64,000 nt of DNA. Source: Bubalus kerabau. Lineage: Eukaryota > Chordata > Mammalia > Artiodactyla > Bovidae. Positions 11,624-21,642 of this stretch are shown piece after piece; the first letter of the stretch is position 1, and each line of letters begins with the position of its first letter. Under the pieces are notes generated by a model. The model was not told where the DNA came from, made no database searches, and was given only the letters and a program-made list of their open reading frames with translations. Both the position numbers and the translations under genes were made by a program. The stretch spans positions 118,048,001 through 118,112,000 of the forward strand of contig NC_073624.1 of the NCBI RefSeq assembly GCF_029407905.1. Direction: 5' to 3'.

Positions 11624-11864
11624 TATATGGGACAATGCTCCTGCTGCTGCCAAGTTGCTTCAGTCATGTACAACTTTTTGTAACCCTATTACTTTAGCCT
11701 TCCAGGCTCCTCTGTCCTTGGAATTCTCTAGGCAAGAATATTAGAGTGAGTTGCCATTCCCTTCTCCAGAGGATCTTCCTTACCCAGGGATCAAGCCTGG
11801 GTCTCTTGCTTTGCAGGCAGATTCTTTACCATCTGAGTTACCTGGGAAGCCTGTATATGGGACA
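11624..11864 (-). mobile_element. Bov-tA SINE with TSD
   Basis: Reverse orientation, body about 11635-11853, with BovA block (ttccaggctcctctgtcc) and tRNA-like head (cccagggatcaagcctgg, then ttaccatctgagttacctgg). The TSD is tatatgggaca at 11624-11634 and 11854-11864. A BovB copy begins only 16 bases beyond the right TSD. Confidence 0.9.
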
Positions 11865-11880
11865 GTAACAGTTAACAAAC

Positions 11881-12404
11881 TTAGCATATTAAAAAGAAGA
11901 GACATTACTTTGTCAACAAAGGTCCATCTAGTCAAAGCTATGGTTTTTCCAGTAGTCATGTATGGGTGTGAGAGTTGGACTATAAAGAAAGCTGAGCACT
12001 GAAGAATTGGTGCTTTTGAATTGTGGTGTTGCAGAAGACTCTTGAGAGTCCCTTGGACTACAAGGAGACCAAACCAGTCAATCCTAAAGGAAATCAGTTC
12101 TGAATATTCATTGGAAGGATTGATGCTGAAACTCCAATACTTTGGCCACCTGATGCGAAGAACTGACTCATTTGAAAAGACCCTGATGCTGGGAAAAATT
12201 GATGGCGGGATGAGAAGGGGATGACGGAGGGTGAGATGGTGGGATGACAGAGGGTGAGATGGTTGGATGGCATCACTGACTCTATGGACATGAGCTTGAA
12301 TAATCTCCAGGAGTTGGTGATGGACAGGGGGTCCTGGCGGGCTGCAGTTCATGGGGTCTCAAAGTGTTGGACATGATTGAGTGACTGAATTGAACTGAAC
12401 TGAA
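11881..12404 (+). mobile_element. BovB LINE, 5'-truncated 3' end
   Basis: About 520 bases of BovB 3' end, starting in the segment encoding the SILK..DITLSTK block and ending in the ctgaa tail. The reading frame is broken. A 23-base tandem duplication (22/23 identical) occupies 12218-12240 and 12241-12263. Confidence 0.9.
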
Positions 12405-14848
12405 TAGGCAATAAGTAATGATTATTTGATAACCCCATAACAATACACATAATTGAATTGCTGAATTCAAAATAAGAATAAAAGTTATACCTTAGAATTT
12501 ATATTTGGTTACTCCTGAAGTCATTATAATAATCAAATGCCAATAGAAGACATTTTTCCTCTTCTAAGGAGAGTACCAGAATTGAAATTATCATCAGAAT
12601 GAAAACTTCTGTTCTCCATGGGTCAATTGCCTGCAGTGGAATAAAGGCTTCTATACCAATCAATATATAATATGTTCCATGATGTTCTTGTTTACTATGA
12701 TAAGCCAGTAAACCAGGAAATAATTTCACCTCTATCTTTAGGAACATCCCCCCAAATCCATTTACTCAAGCAACAAATTGGTCAACTAGGCTCTTGACAC
12801 CGCAACACCTAGCTCATTTGTGTAAATGGTTTTCTTTTCAGGAGAACTGGGCAAACTTCCTCTCTGATCAGATAATGGTTTACTTGTCGAAAGTGACTCA
12901 AAGTTCCCCTACTTGATGTGTCCACCAATGCTAGAGTATTATATTAAGTATTTTACTTAATAGGAAGTAGATTCCTGCGTTAAAAGATCTGTTTTACACC
13001 ATCACAACCCAGATCTTAAGTTTTCTGAGATACTCCTCTAAAATTCAGTCAAGAAAGTATTCTCCCTTGCAAAAGTAATAAACTAGACTTTGCTAGTTAA
13101 GCAGTTGTTATAAGACATCCTTCCTTTCTTTATCTTTCTTCTTTTTGTGTGTTCTTCTGGGATGTGCAGCTGATAATCTTGTGCTTTATATTTTAAAAAT
13201 AATTTTTATTCTTATTGATCATAATAATACTTTTACACGGGCTTATAAATTATCATATTACAGAAAAGAATACAATATATATTTTTAGTTTTTTGGTGCT
13301 TGGACAATATGCAAAACTATTATGATAATTTATGGTTTATTCTTTTTTTCAAATGATGAAATAGTTACATTAATTATAAGAAACTAAAGGAAGAAGTTTT
13401 TGACTCAATAAAGGCACCAAAGACTGATAAATTGCAAACATTACTCTATCTTTAAATAACTTATTGTACTTACTACACACACACAGATCAAAACAATAAT
13501 CAACATTTTGATTAGTGTTTAAAATAAGCAAAATAAAGCATCTACAAAAATATTTGCATTATTATAAATATACTTTGTTTTCCTTTGTGATTCTTTGTAC
13601 TTTTACAATTTTAAATTGTTTTAAAAGTTAATTTTTTATTGTTTTTAAAGCCGGAGATACAGGATGTTCTCAGGTCTATAAAAATAAGATTATAAATAGT
13701 CTAAATAATTGAAGTGAGCCTTTTTACTCTTTATGCATTTTGTATTTCATCATGTACTTGTGGTGAAATAAAGTCTTAGAAAATTTATAAATATTTTAAA
13801 CAAACACATCTTAAAATGTACAATCAAACCTAAAATAATATTTTAATGAGCAGTTGAGATGTAATAAAACATGAAGAAAATTTTTTTATGTGATAAAAAA
13901 CAGAACAGTTGTAACTATTAATACAGCATGAATTGGTGAGTAGATGAAGGTAATTTTTGCTCAATGTGGTATTTTCAATATTTTAATAAAAATCTTTGCA
14001 GTCTATAATAGAATATTTAAAAATGGATATACATACTGAAATATGAACCTAATAATTTAGTCACAATATTAATGGAATAACATTTCATTGCAGGGGTATT
14101 TTACTTAAAATTGCTCATAATGCATTACTTTGGCAGTAGTATTAATGTATTAGATAGTGATTCTGTTATGATAAGATCGGATCCCTGAATAGTTATGAAT
14201 GATTGGTTTCCATACTAATAAATTTTATTCAGAACAAAATGACATCATTGTCTTCTCTTTAAATTATATTAAGAATAAGAAAACTTACAGAGCACATTCA
14301 TTCATTAAGTTAACACTATTAAGTTACCCTTGTGCTCACTGTTCTAGACAGTTGGGAAACATGAGCCATATAATCAGTCACAGATCTTGGAGACCATTGT
14401 CCATGAAAAATTAATCAGTCAATCAAAGAAAGAAATGGAAAATTTTGTACAAGCCAAATTGAGGATTATAACCCAGGAACAACATCTTAGAAATCTCTAA
14501 GAACTGTTCTGCTTGTTAGACGTCATAGTATAGTCATATGAATTTTTTGAGACAGAAGACTGTACATTAAATGATGTATTACTGACAGTTTATACAATCT
14601 AGATCTGCAAGTACAAAGTGGTGAATCATCACGACAAAATCAAGAAGGAAAGTTATCTTTTAAGGAGTAGTCTTGATATTAGGAGAATGTTGCTCTTTAT
14701 GGTTGAACAGTTTTTTCTGCCAATGTGGGAGTTATCGTTGATACTTAGTGCACAGTGGAGGGGTGAGTGGAAGGCAGAGGAAATTTCTTCATGCTTAAAT
14801 TTTTCTTCTCTTGCCATAAAATATTAATTTTATTTCATATCATAGAGA
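12405..14848. other. No recognised feature, 2.4 kb AT-rich
   Basis: The longest repeat-poor stretch of the first half of the window. It is strongly AT-rich with many short homopolymers. No recognisable transposon and no coding frame with domain content. Confidence 0.45.
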
Positions 14849-15146
14849 AAGAATTAACTTAAAAAATTATATATTTTTGTCTGGAAGATAATTGCTTTAC
14901 AATATTGCATTTGTTTCTGCCATATATCAACATGAATCAGCCATGTATGTATGTGCCCTCCCTCCTGAACCTCCTTCCCACCACCCACCCCATCCCACAG
15001 CGCACCAGCTTTGAGCTCCCTGCATCATACAGAAATTTCCACTGCCTATCTAATTGCACATACATTAATGCATATGTTTCAAAGCTACTCTGTCAATTTG
15101 TCCCACCCTCTTCTTCCCCCTGTGTCTACAGGGGAAGAATTAACTT
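14849..15146 (-). mobile_element. L1 3' end, 5'-truncated, with 12-bp TSD
   Basis: About 275 bases of a bovine-type L1 3' end in reverse: tttacaatattgcatttg, catatatcaacatgaatcagc, ccatcccacagcgcaccagc. The body is 14861-15134. The TSD aagaattaactt is perfect at 14849-14860 and 15135-15146. More diverged than the L1 end at 23.0 kb. Confidence 0.9.
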
Positions 15147-15158
15147 TTTATGCAATGT

Positions 15159-16608
15159 TTGCTATGTGATGGAATTCCAGTTGAGCTATTTCAAATCCTG
15201 AAAGATGATGCTGTGAAAGTGCTGCACTCAATATGCCAGCAAATATGGAAAACTCAGAAGTGTCCATAGGCCTGGAAAAAGTCAGTTTTCATTCCAATCC
15301 CAAAGCAGGGCAGTGCCAAAGAATGCTCAAACTACCACACAATTGCACTCATATCACAGGCTAGTCAAGTAATGCTTAAAATTCTCCAAGCCAGGCTTCA
15401 GCAATATGTGAACCATGAACTTCCAGATGTTCAAGCTGGTTTTAGAAAAGGCAGAGGAACCAGAGACCAAATTGCCAACATTCATTGGATTATTGAAAAA
15501 GCAAGGGAGTTCCAGAAAAACATCTATTTCTGCTTTATTGACTATGCCAAGGCCTTTGACTGTGTGGATCACAATAAACTGTGGAAAATTCTGAAAGAGA
15601 TGGGAATACCAGGCCACCTGACCTGCCTCTTGAGAAACCTGTATGCAGGTCAGGAAGCAACAGTTAGAACTGGACATGGAACAACAGACTGGTTCCAAAT
15701 AGGAAAAGGAGTTCATCAAGGCTGTATATTGTCACCCTGCTTATTTAACTTATATGCAGAGTACATCATGAGAAATGCTGGGCTGGAAGAAGCACAAGCC
15801 GGAATCAAGATTGCCGGGAGAAATATCAATAACCTCAGATATGCTGATGGCACCACCCTTATGGCAGAAAGTGAAGAAGAACTAAAGAGCATCTTGATAA
15901 AAGTGAAAGAGGAGAGTGAAGAATTTGGCTTAAAGTTCAACATTTAGAAAACTTAGATCATGGTCTGGTCCCATCACTTCATGGCAAATAGATGGGGAAA
16001 CAGTGGAAACAATGGCTGACTTTATTTTTCTGGGCTCCAAAATCACCGCAGATGGTGATTGCAGCCATGAAATTAAAAGATGCTTACTCTTTGGAAGAAA
16101 AGTTATGACCAACCTAGACAGCATATTGAAAAGCGGAGACATTACTTTGCCAACAAAAGTCCATCTAGTCAAGGCTATGGTTTTTCCAGTAGTCATGTAT
16201 GGATGTGAGAGCTGAGCCAAAGAAATGATGCTTTTGAACTGTGGTGTTAGAGAAGACTCTTGAGAGTCCCTTGAATTGCAAGGAGATCCAACCAGTCCAT
16301 TCTAAAGCAGATCAGTCCTGGGTGTTCACTGGAAGGACTGATGTTGAAGCTGAACCTCCAATACTTTGGCCAGCTGATGCAAAGAGCTGACTCATTGGAA
16401 AAGACCGTGATGCTGGGAGGGATTGGGGGCAGGAGGAGAAGGGGACGACAGAGGATGAGATGGCTGGATGGCTTCACCAATTCGATGGACATGTCTCTGG
16501 GTAGACTCTGGGAGTTGGTGATGGAGAGGGAGGCCTGGCGTGGGTGTTCATGGGGCCGCAAAGAGTCGACACACCTGAGCGACTGAACTGAACTGAACTT
16601 GCTATGTG
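15159..16608 (+). mobile_element. BovB LINE, 1.43-kb copy with 10-bp TSD
   Basis: A 5'-truncated copy, body 15169-16598, starting in the segment encoding the IPVELFQILKDDA block and running through the reverse transcriptase to the ctgaa tail. The TSD ttgctatgtg is perfect at 15159-15168 and 16599-16608. The left TSD lies 12 bases beyond the right TSD of the preceding L1. The insertion cut into the edge of a MIR. Confidence 0.95.
15372..16586 (+). pseudogene. BovB reverse transcriptase remnant
   Basis: The open block 15372-15947 covers the RT palm: FIDYAKAFDCVDHNKLW (motif A aspartates), GVHQGCILSPCLFNLYAEY (motif B) and LRYADGTTLMAES (motif C). The usual YADD is YADG here, so the second metal-binding aspartate is lost. 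A stop follows KFNI at 15947. Later C-terminal blocks appear in other frames (16003-16215 and 16341-16586). This is a dead LINE coding remnant, not a host gene; the element's own product would nick DNA and reverse-transcribe its RNA. Confidence 0.9.
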
Positions 16609-16815
16609 TTATGTACTGTCCTGAGTATTTTCCAAACATTAAACCCTTTATTCCTCATAAAAAGTTACAAAATCTTCCGTATTTTATGGTTGAGGAAACA
16701 AATGCAGCAGCACAGAGTGTTTAAGAGATTTTGAGGTCACACATCTAGAGAGTGGTAGAGCTAGGATTCAAAGGGTGAAGCAGGCTGCTTCCAAGTCTGT
16801 GCTCCAAAAGTTATG
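16600..16815 (-). mobile_element. MIR SINE
   Basis: Old mammalian-wide repeat in reverse: ctatgtgttatgtactg, tggttgaggaaac, gaggtcacacatctagag, gtagagctaggattcaaa. The preceding BovB inserted at its edge. Confidence 0.8.
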
Positions 16816-17349
16816 CTGAGTTGCCTAATTTTTCATAGCAAATAAGTGCCGGATTATTGGTAAAGTTATTTTCTAAGTTAAATATTGTTCTTAACCACAA
16901 ATTATTTTAATAACTACTTTATTCTTTAAATGGTTATGCTACATGTTGAATCAAAATGAATTAATTGCAGATATATATTTCCCTTATCTCTTTCATAGAA
17001 GCTGAAAATTTTGTTGTGTGGTAACATTGAAACAGCTTTTTTTTTCCCCACTGATGTAATTTGCAAAGAATTTATTTTTCAAAACTACCCAGCAAATTGT
17101 ATCTTCTTATATAGCACTGTGTGATAGTCTGAACATTCTTTGACAGTGCCCTTATTTGGGATTGGAATGAAAACTGACCTTTTCCAATCCTGTGGCCACT
17201 GCTGAGTTTTTCAAATTTCCTAGCATATTTAGTGCAGCACTTAATGCCAAATAGATCCGTCTAAATAATTTTAGAATTCCCTTTCTTCCACTGAAAATTC
17301 TGGATGTGAATCATCTAATTAGGACCTCCATAAGTTCAAATTGCTATAA
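16816..17349. other. No recognised feature
   Basis: AT-rich. At 17140-17230 there is a short stretch (attggaatgaaaactgacc, ttttccaatcctgtggccac, tgctgagttt, tgccaaatag) that matches the BovB reverse-transcriptase region in reverse orientation, so a diverged minus-strand BovB fragment probably lies at about 17137-17245. The rest is unassigned. Confidence 0.55.
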
Positions 17350-17456
17350 GTACCCTCAGTTCAGTTCAGGTTAGTCGCTCAACCATGTCCGACTCTTTGC
17401 GACCCCATGGACTGTAGCACGCCAAGTCTCCCTGTCCATCACCAACTAGGTACCCT
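17350..17456 (-). mobile_element. 92-base BovB 3' end with short TSD
   Basis: Only the terminal part of BovB is present: cagttcagttcagg, gtccgactctttgcgacccc, cctgtccatcaccaact. The body is 17357-17449 and gtaccct repeats at 17350-17356 and 17450-17456. An extreme 5' truncation. Confidence 0.85.
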
Positions 17457-18091
17457 ACAACAATACATTTATTTTTAGAAAATAACCTAAATAGCACAGG
17501 CTCTCAGAAATATTGTTTGTGCCTGAAAATATGTTTTCTTTCTATTATATATATTTTTAAAATTACCTTGATACAGGAAATTTATTTTACTTGCATTCAC
17601 CCTGTTTTCAGCTTTTTCTTTGGCTAAGTTTTAGTAGTTAACTTTACATTGAAATGTAATTTTCAAAAGTACACTGCACCAAATTCAAATGCCAAAATAA
17701 AAAAGTTTTTAGTTACCCTTTCAGTAGTGATAAATAAGTGATAGTAAAAATAATTTATAAACTCACAACACTAAACACCAACCAAACAGAATGGGTTTCA
17801 ACTGTAACAGCAACACGCATGCTCTGTAGAGGTATGTGCCTAATAAATTAGAGTCTTTGCAAAGATAGCACATTAGATTTGCCAGGATTAGATGTAACTC
17901 CCTTTTCTGAGTAAGGCCTTCTTAGATTCTTTTAAATGTAACAAGATAGTAGTCTCAGAACAAATAAATATAGAAAAGACGTCAAAGGACTTTTACTCTG
18001 TTTTTACTGTCAGTATTCGTATTTTGCCTACACTCTTCAGCTCTCTGCTGTAGCATTGTTGTGAATGTCTGAGAATTCTTAGATCTTTTAA
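17457..18091. other. No recognised feature, AT-rich
   Basis: AT-rich single-copy-looking DNA. Confidence 0.45.
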
Positions 18092-18388
18092 CTCTTATCA
18101 CACTGCTGCTGCTGCTCTAAGTCGCTTCAGTCGTGTCTGACTCTGTGTGATCCCATAGACAGCAGCCCACCAGGCTCCCCCGTCCCTGGGATTCTCCAGG
18201 CAAGAACACTGGAGTGGGTTGCCGTTTCCTTCTCCAAGGCATGAAAGTAAAAAGTGAAAGTGAAGTCACTCAGTCGTGTCCGACCTTCAGCGACCCTATG
18301 GATTGCAGCCTTCCAGGCTCCTCTGTCCATGGGATTTCCAGGCAAGAGTACTGGAGTGGGGTGTCATTGCCTTCTCCTCTTATCACAC
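18092..18388 (-). mobile_element. BOV-A2 SINE with 12-bp TSD
   Basis: Full dimer in reverse (gct repeat, then two BovA monomers linked by gtgaaagtgaagtcactcag). The body is 18104-18376. The TSD ctcttatcacac is perfect at 18092-18103 and 18377-18388. Confidence 0.95.
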
Positions 18389-19191
18389 AGTTGGACACAA
18401 AAGAGTCTGACCACAATTTACAGAACAGCTCTGAGGAACAGCTTGGGGAGAGATTCGCTGGATGAATTATACAACTACTGGGCTAAAATGATGAAATTTG
18501 AGGTTATCCAATGGCAAAACTTTTAGCTTATTTTGGTTTTGGCAGATTGGTTTCTACTCTCTATTTGAAGAATTAAAAATAAGTAAACATAATTTCTGGA
18601 CAAACAGAACTCATGGGGGTTTTACAGACAGTATATTTCTTTCCTTTATTGCATTATATGACTTACATTTGGGAAATTAACACACACATCTTGATATACT
18701 TTGATAGTCATGATGTATTGGTTCATTACTTTTTCTTCTCAAAACTTAGATAAGTACTATGAATTCCACAGTGGAAATCAAGGCCATATAGAAATTTAAC
18801 CAAAGGTAACATTGGAGGTAAACATTGTGGGTGTGGAAATAGAAAGTTGTAGTTCCAAATAGTCTGATTCCTCTTAACTAATATTAGTCAAAAATATAAT
18901 GAAAAATAAGAAGGAGCAGAAGATAATGTTGACACAGTGGTTTTGAGAATGCGTGAGAGGGAACCATCATTATCCTCTTCTGCATCAAAAAAGAAGGTTG
19001 AAAAATATTTACAAATCATGTGCCATAAAAACACAACAGATTAGTAGAGTATTGACAATGATAAGTAGAGGGTATTGACAATGCTGAAGACACTGTTTAT
19101 AAGAGAATTGTGCATTCTGTACCCCTTGTAAGAGTAAAACTGAGCTTTGACATGCTATAAATAGAAAGGTAGTGGTTAGAAAGAAATAGAA
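18389..19191. other. No recognised feature
   Basis: AT-rich. No repeat family recognised. Confidence 0.45.
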
Positions 19192-19440
19192 AGCACAGTG
19201 ATTAAGAGCATAAGACCACTGCAGCCAGATGGCCTGGGCAGAATTCGAGCTTCACCACCAACCACTTTTATGATTTTGAAGCAAGTTGGTAGATTTCTTT
19301 ATACCTTAGTTCCCTCATTTATAAAGTGGAGACAAAAATAGAATAAATAAGAGATAAAAAACCTCAAAGGATTGATGATGTTCAAGTATTTAGAACAGAA
19401 CCCGCCCAGTGTAAGCAGTATATAAAGGATTGTTTTGCTA
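19192..19440 (+). mobile_element. MIR SINE
   Basis: Order follows MIR sense: cagtgattaagagcataag, gcctgggcagaattcgagc, ttagttccctcatttataaa, ttaagatatttagaacag-like core. Diverged, as expected for this mammalian-wide family. Confidence 0.75.
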
Positions 19441-19825
19441 TTTTTTTATTTGATGAATACTGTGAAAAGTTCTGTACATTCTTCTTTAACTACCATAAGT
19501 CAGTAGTTATTTGGGTGGAATTAAATCTTACCGTTGAGGTTAAGATTGCTGCTAAGCTTGTTTTACATGTTTGTTGCAGGGAATTGTGTTATACTCATCT
19601 TAACTGTTATACTCATCTTAAGTAGACAAATAATATTTGTTGCAATAAACTGAATTTATATGGTGTAAATTATAAAGTACACACTAGCATTATTGTGATT
19701 AATTTTCTGTCTGTGCCCTCTAAAACACTCATTTCTATTTGTCACAATATTTTTCTTGTTTAGCAGAAAGCATCACATCATTTTTTATTCACAATCTTAG
19801 TTATATGTCCAGTGGAAAAATAAAC
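19441..19825. other. No recognised feature
   Basis: AT-rich. A 17-base direct repeat of ttatactcatcttaa-type sequence occurs near 19590-19620; no element recognised. Confidence 0.4.
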
Positions 19826-19940
19826 TGATTGCAGCCTTCTGCTTCTGCTAGTGCTAAGTCACTTCAGTCATGTCCAATTCTGTGCGACCCCAGAGATGGC
19901 AGCCCACCAGGTTCCCCCGTCCCTGGGATGATTGCAGCCT
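19826..19940 (-). mobile_element. Truncated BOV-A2 SINE (91 bases) with TSD
   Basis: Only the 3' third of a BOV-A2 in reverse (gctaagtcacttcagtcatg, ggcagcccaccagg, cccgtccctggga). The body is 19838-19928 and the TSD tgattgcagcct is perfect at 19826-19837 and 19929-19940. Confidence 0.93.
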
Positions 19941-20519
19941 ATTGAAACTTAAAAAAAATGAAGCATGTTTTTTCAACATGAAGAAATAAAGATGAATGTA
20001 ACTAGATTTTTGCCACCAATAAATTTATCTTTAACCTAAGATTTAACCCCTACAACTACTTGTGTTTAGCCATGGCCTTAATAGCAATAAAGGGATCATA
20101 TATCTCAATTTATACCTGTTTTTTCCAAGCATGATTAATATGTTCTTTTCTGCATATTTCAATGGTTTTCAAATGGAAGAGACACCTAGAAGCTTGTATC
20201 AACTGTAAGCATAAACATAATAGCTTTTCTACATCCTGTGACTACTTCTACAATTGTCAAGTTTGAAAGTAGAAACCCCCAACAAACTGCTATGCTAGAA
20301 AAAAATTGCTATGAAGAACATTACTAGAATGATTGTTGAAACTGGAATATGAATTGAAAATTAGATAGAAGTATATCGATGTTAAAATTTCTGAATTTAA
20401 TAACTGTACTGTGATCATGAGATTATCTTTGTTATTGCAAAATACACATTGAAGTACAGTGGGGTCACAGGGCAAGAGGACCACAAGCTACTATCAAAAT
20501 TTTAAAAATATTTGTATGT
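19941..20519. other. No recognised feature
   Basis: AT-rich, no recognised repeat. Confidence 0.45.
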
Positions 20520-20807
20520 AGAGAGAAATGGAGAAGGCAATCGCACCCCACTCCAGTACTCTTGCCTGGAAAACCCTATGGATGGAGGAGCCTGGTAGAC
20601 TGCAGTCCATGTGGTTGCTGAGGGTCGGACACGACTAAGCGACTTCACTTTCACTTTTCACTTTCATGCATTGGAGAAGGAAATGGCAACCCACTCCAGT
20701 GTTCTTGCCTGGAGAATTCCAGGGACGGGGGAGCCTGGTGGGCTGCCGCCTATGGGGTTGCACAGAGTCGGACACGACTGAAGTGACTTAGCAGCAGCAG
20801 AGAGAAA
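20520..20807 (+). mobile_element. BOV-A2 SINE with 9-bp TSD
   Basis: Full dimer in sense orientation, ending gcgact...cttagcagcagcag. The body is 20529-20798. The TSD agagagaaa is at 20520-20528 and 20799-20807. Confidence 0.94.
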
Positions 20808-21611
20808 AACAAAGCAAATATGTCAAAATATTAAGAACTGACTGATTTCTGTAAAAGGCATATAGGCATTCTTTGAATGACTCTTACAATTCTGTAAGTT
20901 TAAAATTATATCAAAATACAAAATTTAAATAAAACCTCTGTAAAGGTTTATGTACATGAATATGTGTATATTTGATCTTCATTTATAACTTAGTGTGAAC
21001 TCATTAGTTATTCTTGTGAATCTGAGCTTTCTATATATCACATGAGGACTGCATTTAAAAAATAAATAGAAGATAGAGAAACAGTTCAATCATTTAACAG
21101 ACAATTAAATTTGGGACAGCTGGATGTTGATCATAAAGTGGAAATTGTCATTAAAAAGACTAACAGAAGGATTGAACACAGATGGAAGTTGTCAGAATGG
21201 GTACATGCTGTCTGCAAAGGTGGGCCAAAGATAAACCAGCAGACCCTGGGATGGAAACAAGGATTAACAGACTAAGTTGACAGAAGAATGTTGACTATGC
21301 AGTTTTTAGTTAGGCACAGGTTTCAGAGAACATGATCAGAGACAACGACCCAGATATGCAGAATGGTGGTGTTGGAAAACCTAACGTGGGATATGGATAG
21401 TTTTCCAGACAGGTGGCAAAACATATGTATAGGGAGTCAGGAAACAGACAGCCTCAAAGGGATCCAGACTAAGTTGTAAGTATCATATAAATTTGGAATA
21501 AATTAACAGACAGCCAATGGTAACGAAAGCTAAAACAAACGAAACAAAACAAAAAAGAAAAGGAAAAAGAGCCTGCAGTCTTCAGAAGTATTGGTTAGAA
21601 GAGAGAAGAGT
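20808..21611. other. No recognised feature
   Basis: AT-rich single-copy-looking DNA. No repeat recognised. Confidence 0.45.
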
Positions 21612-21642
21612 ATTAGGATGTAAGTTAAGTTCAGCTGCTCAG

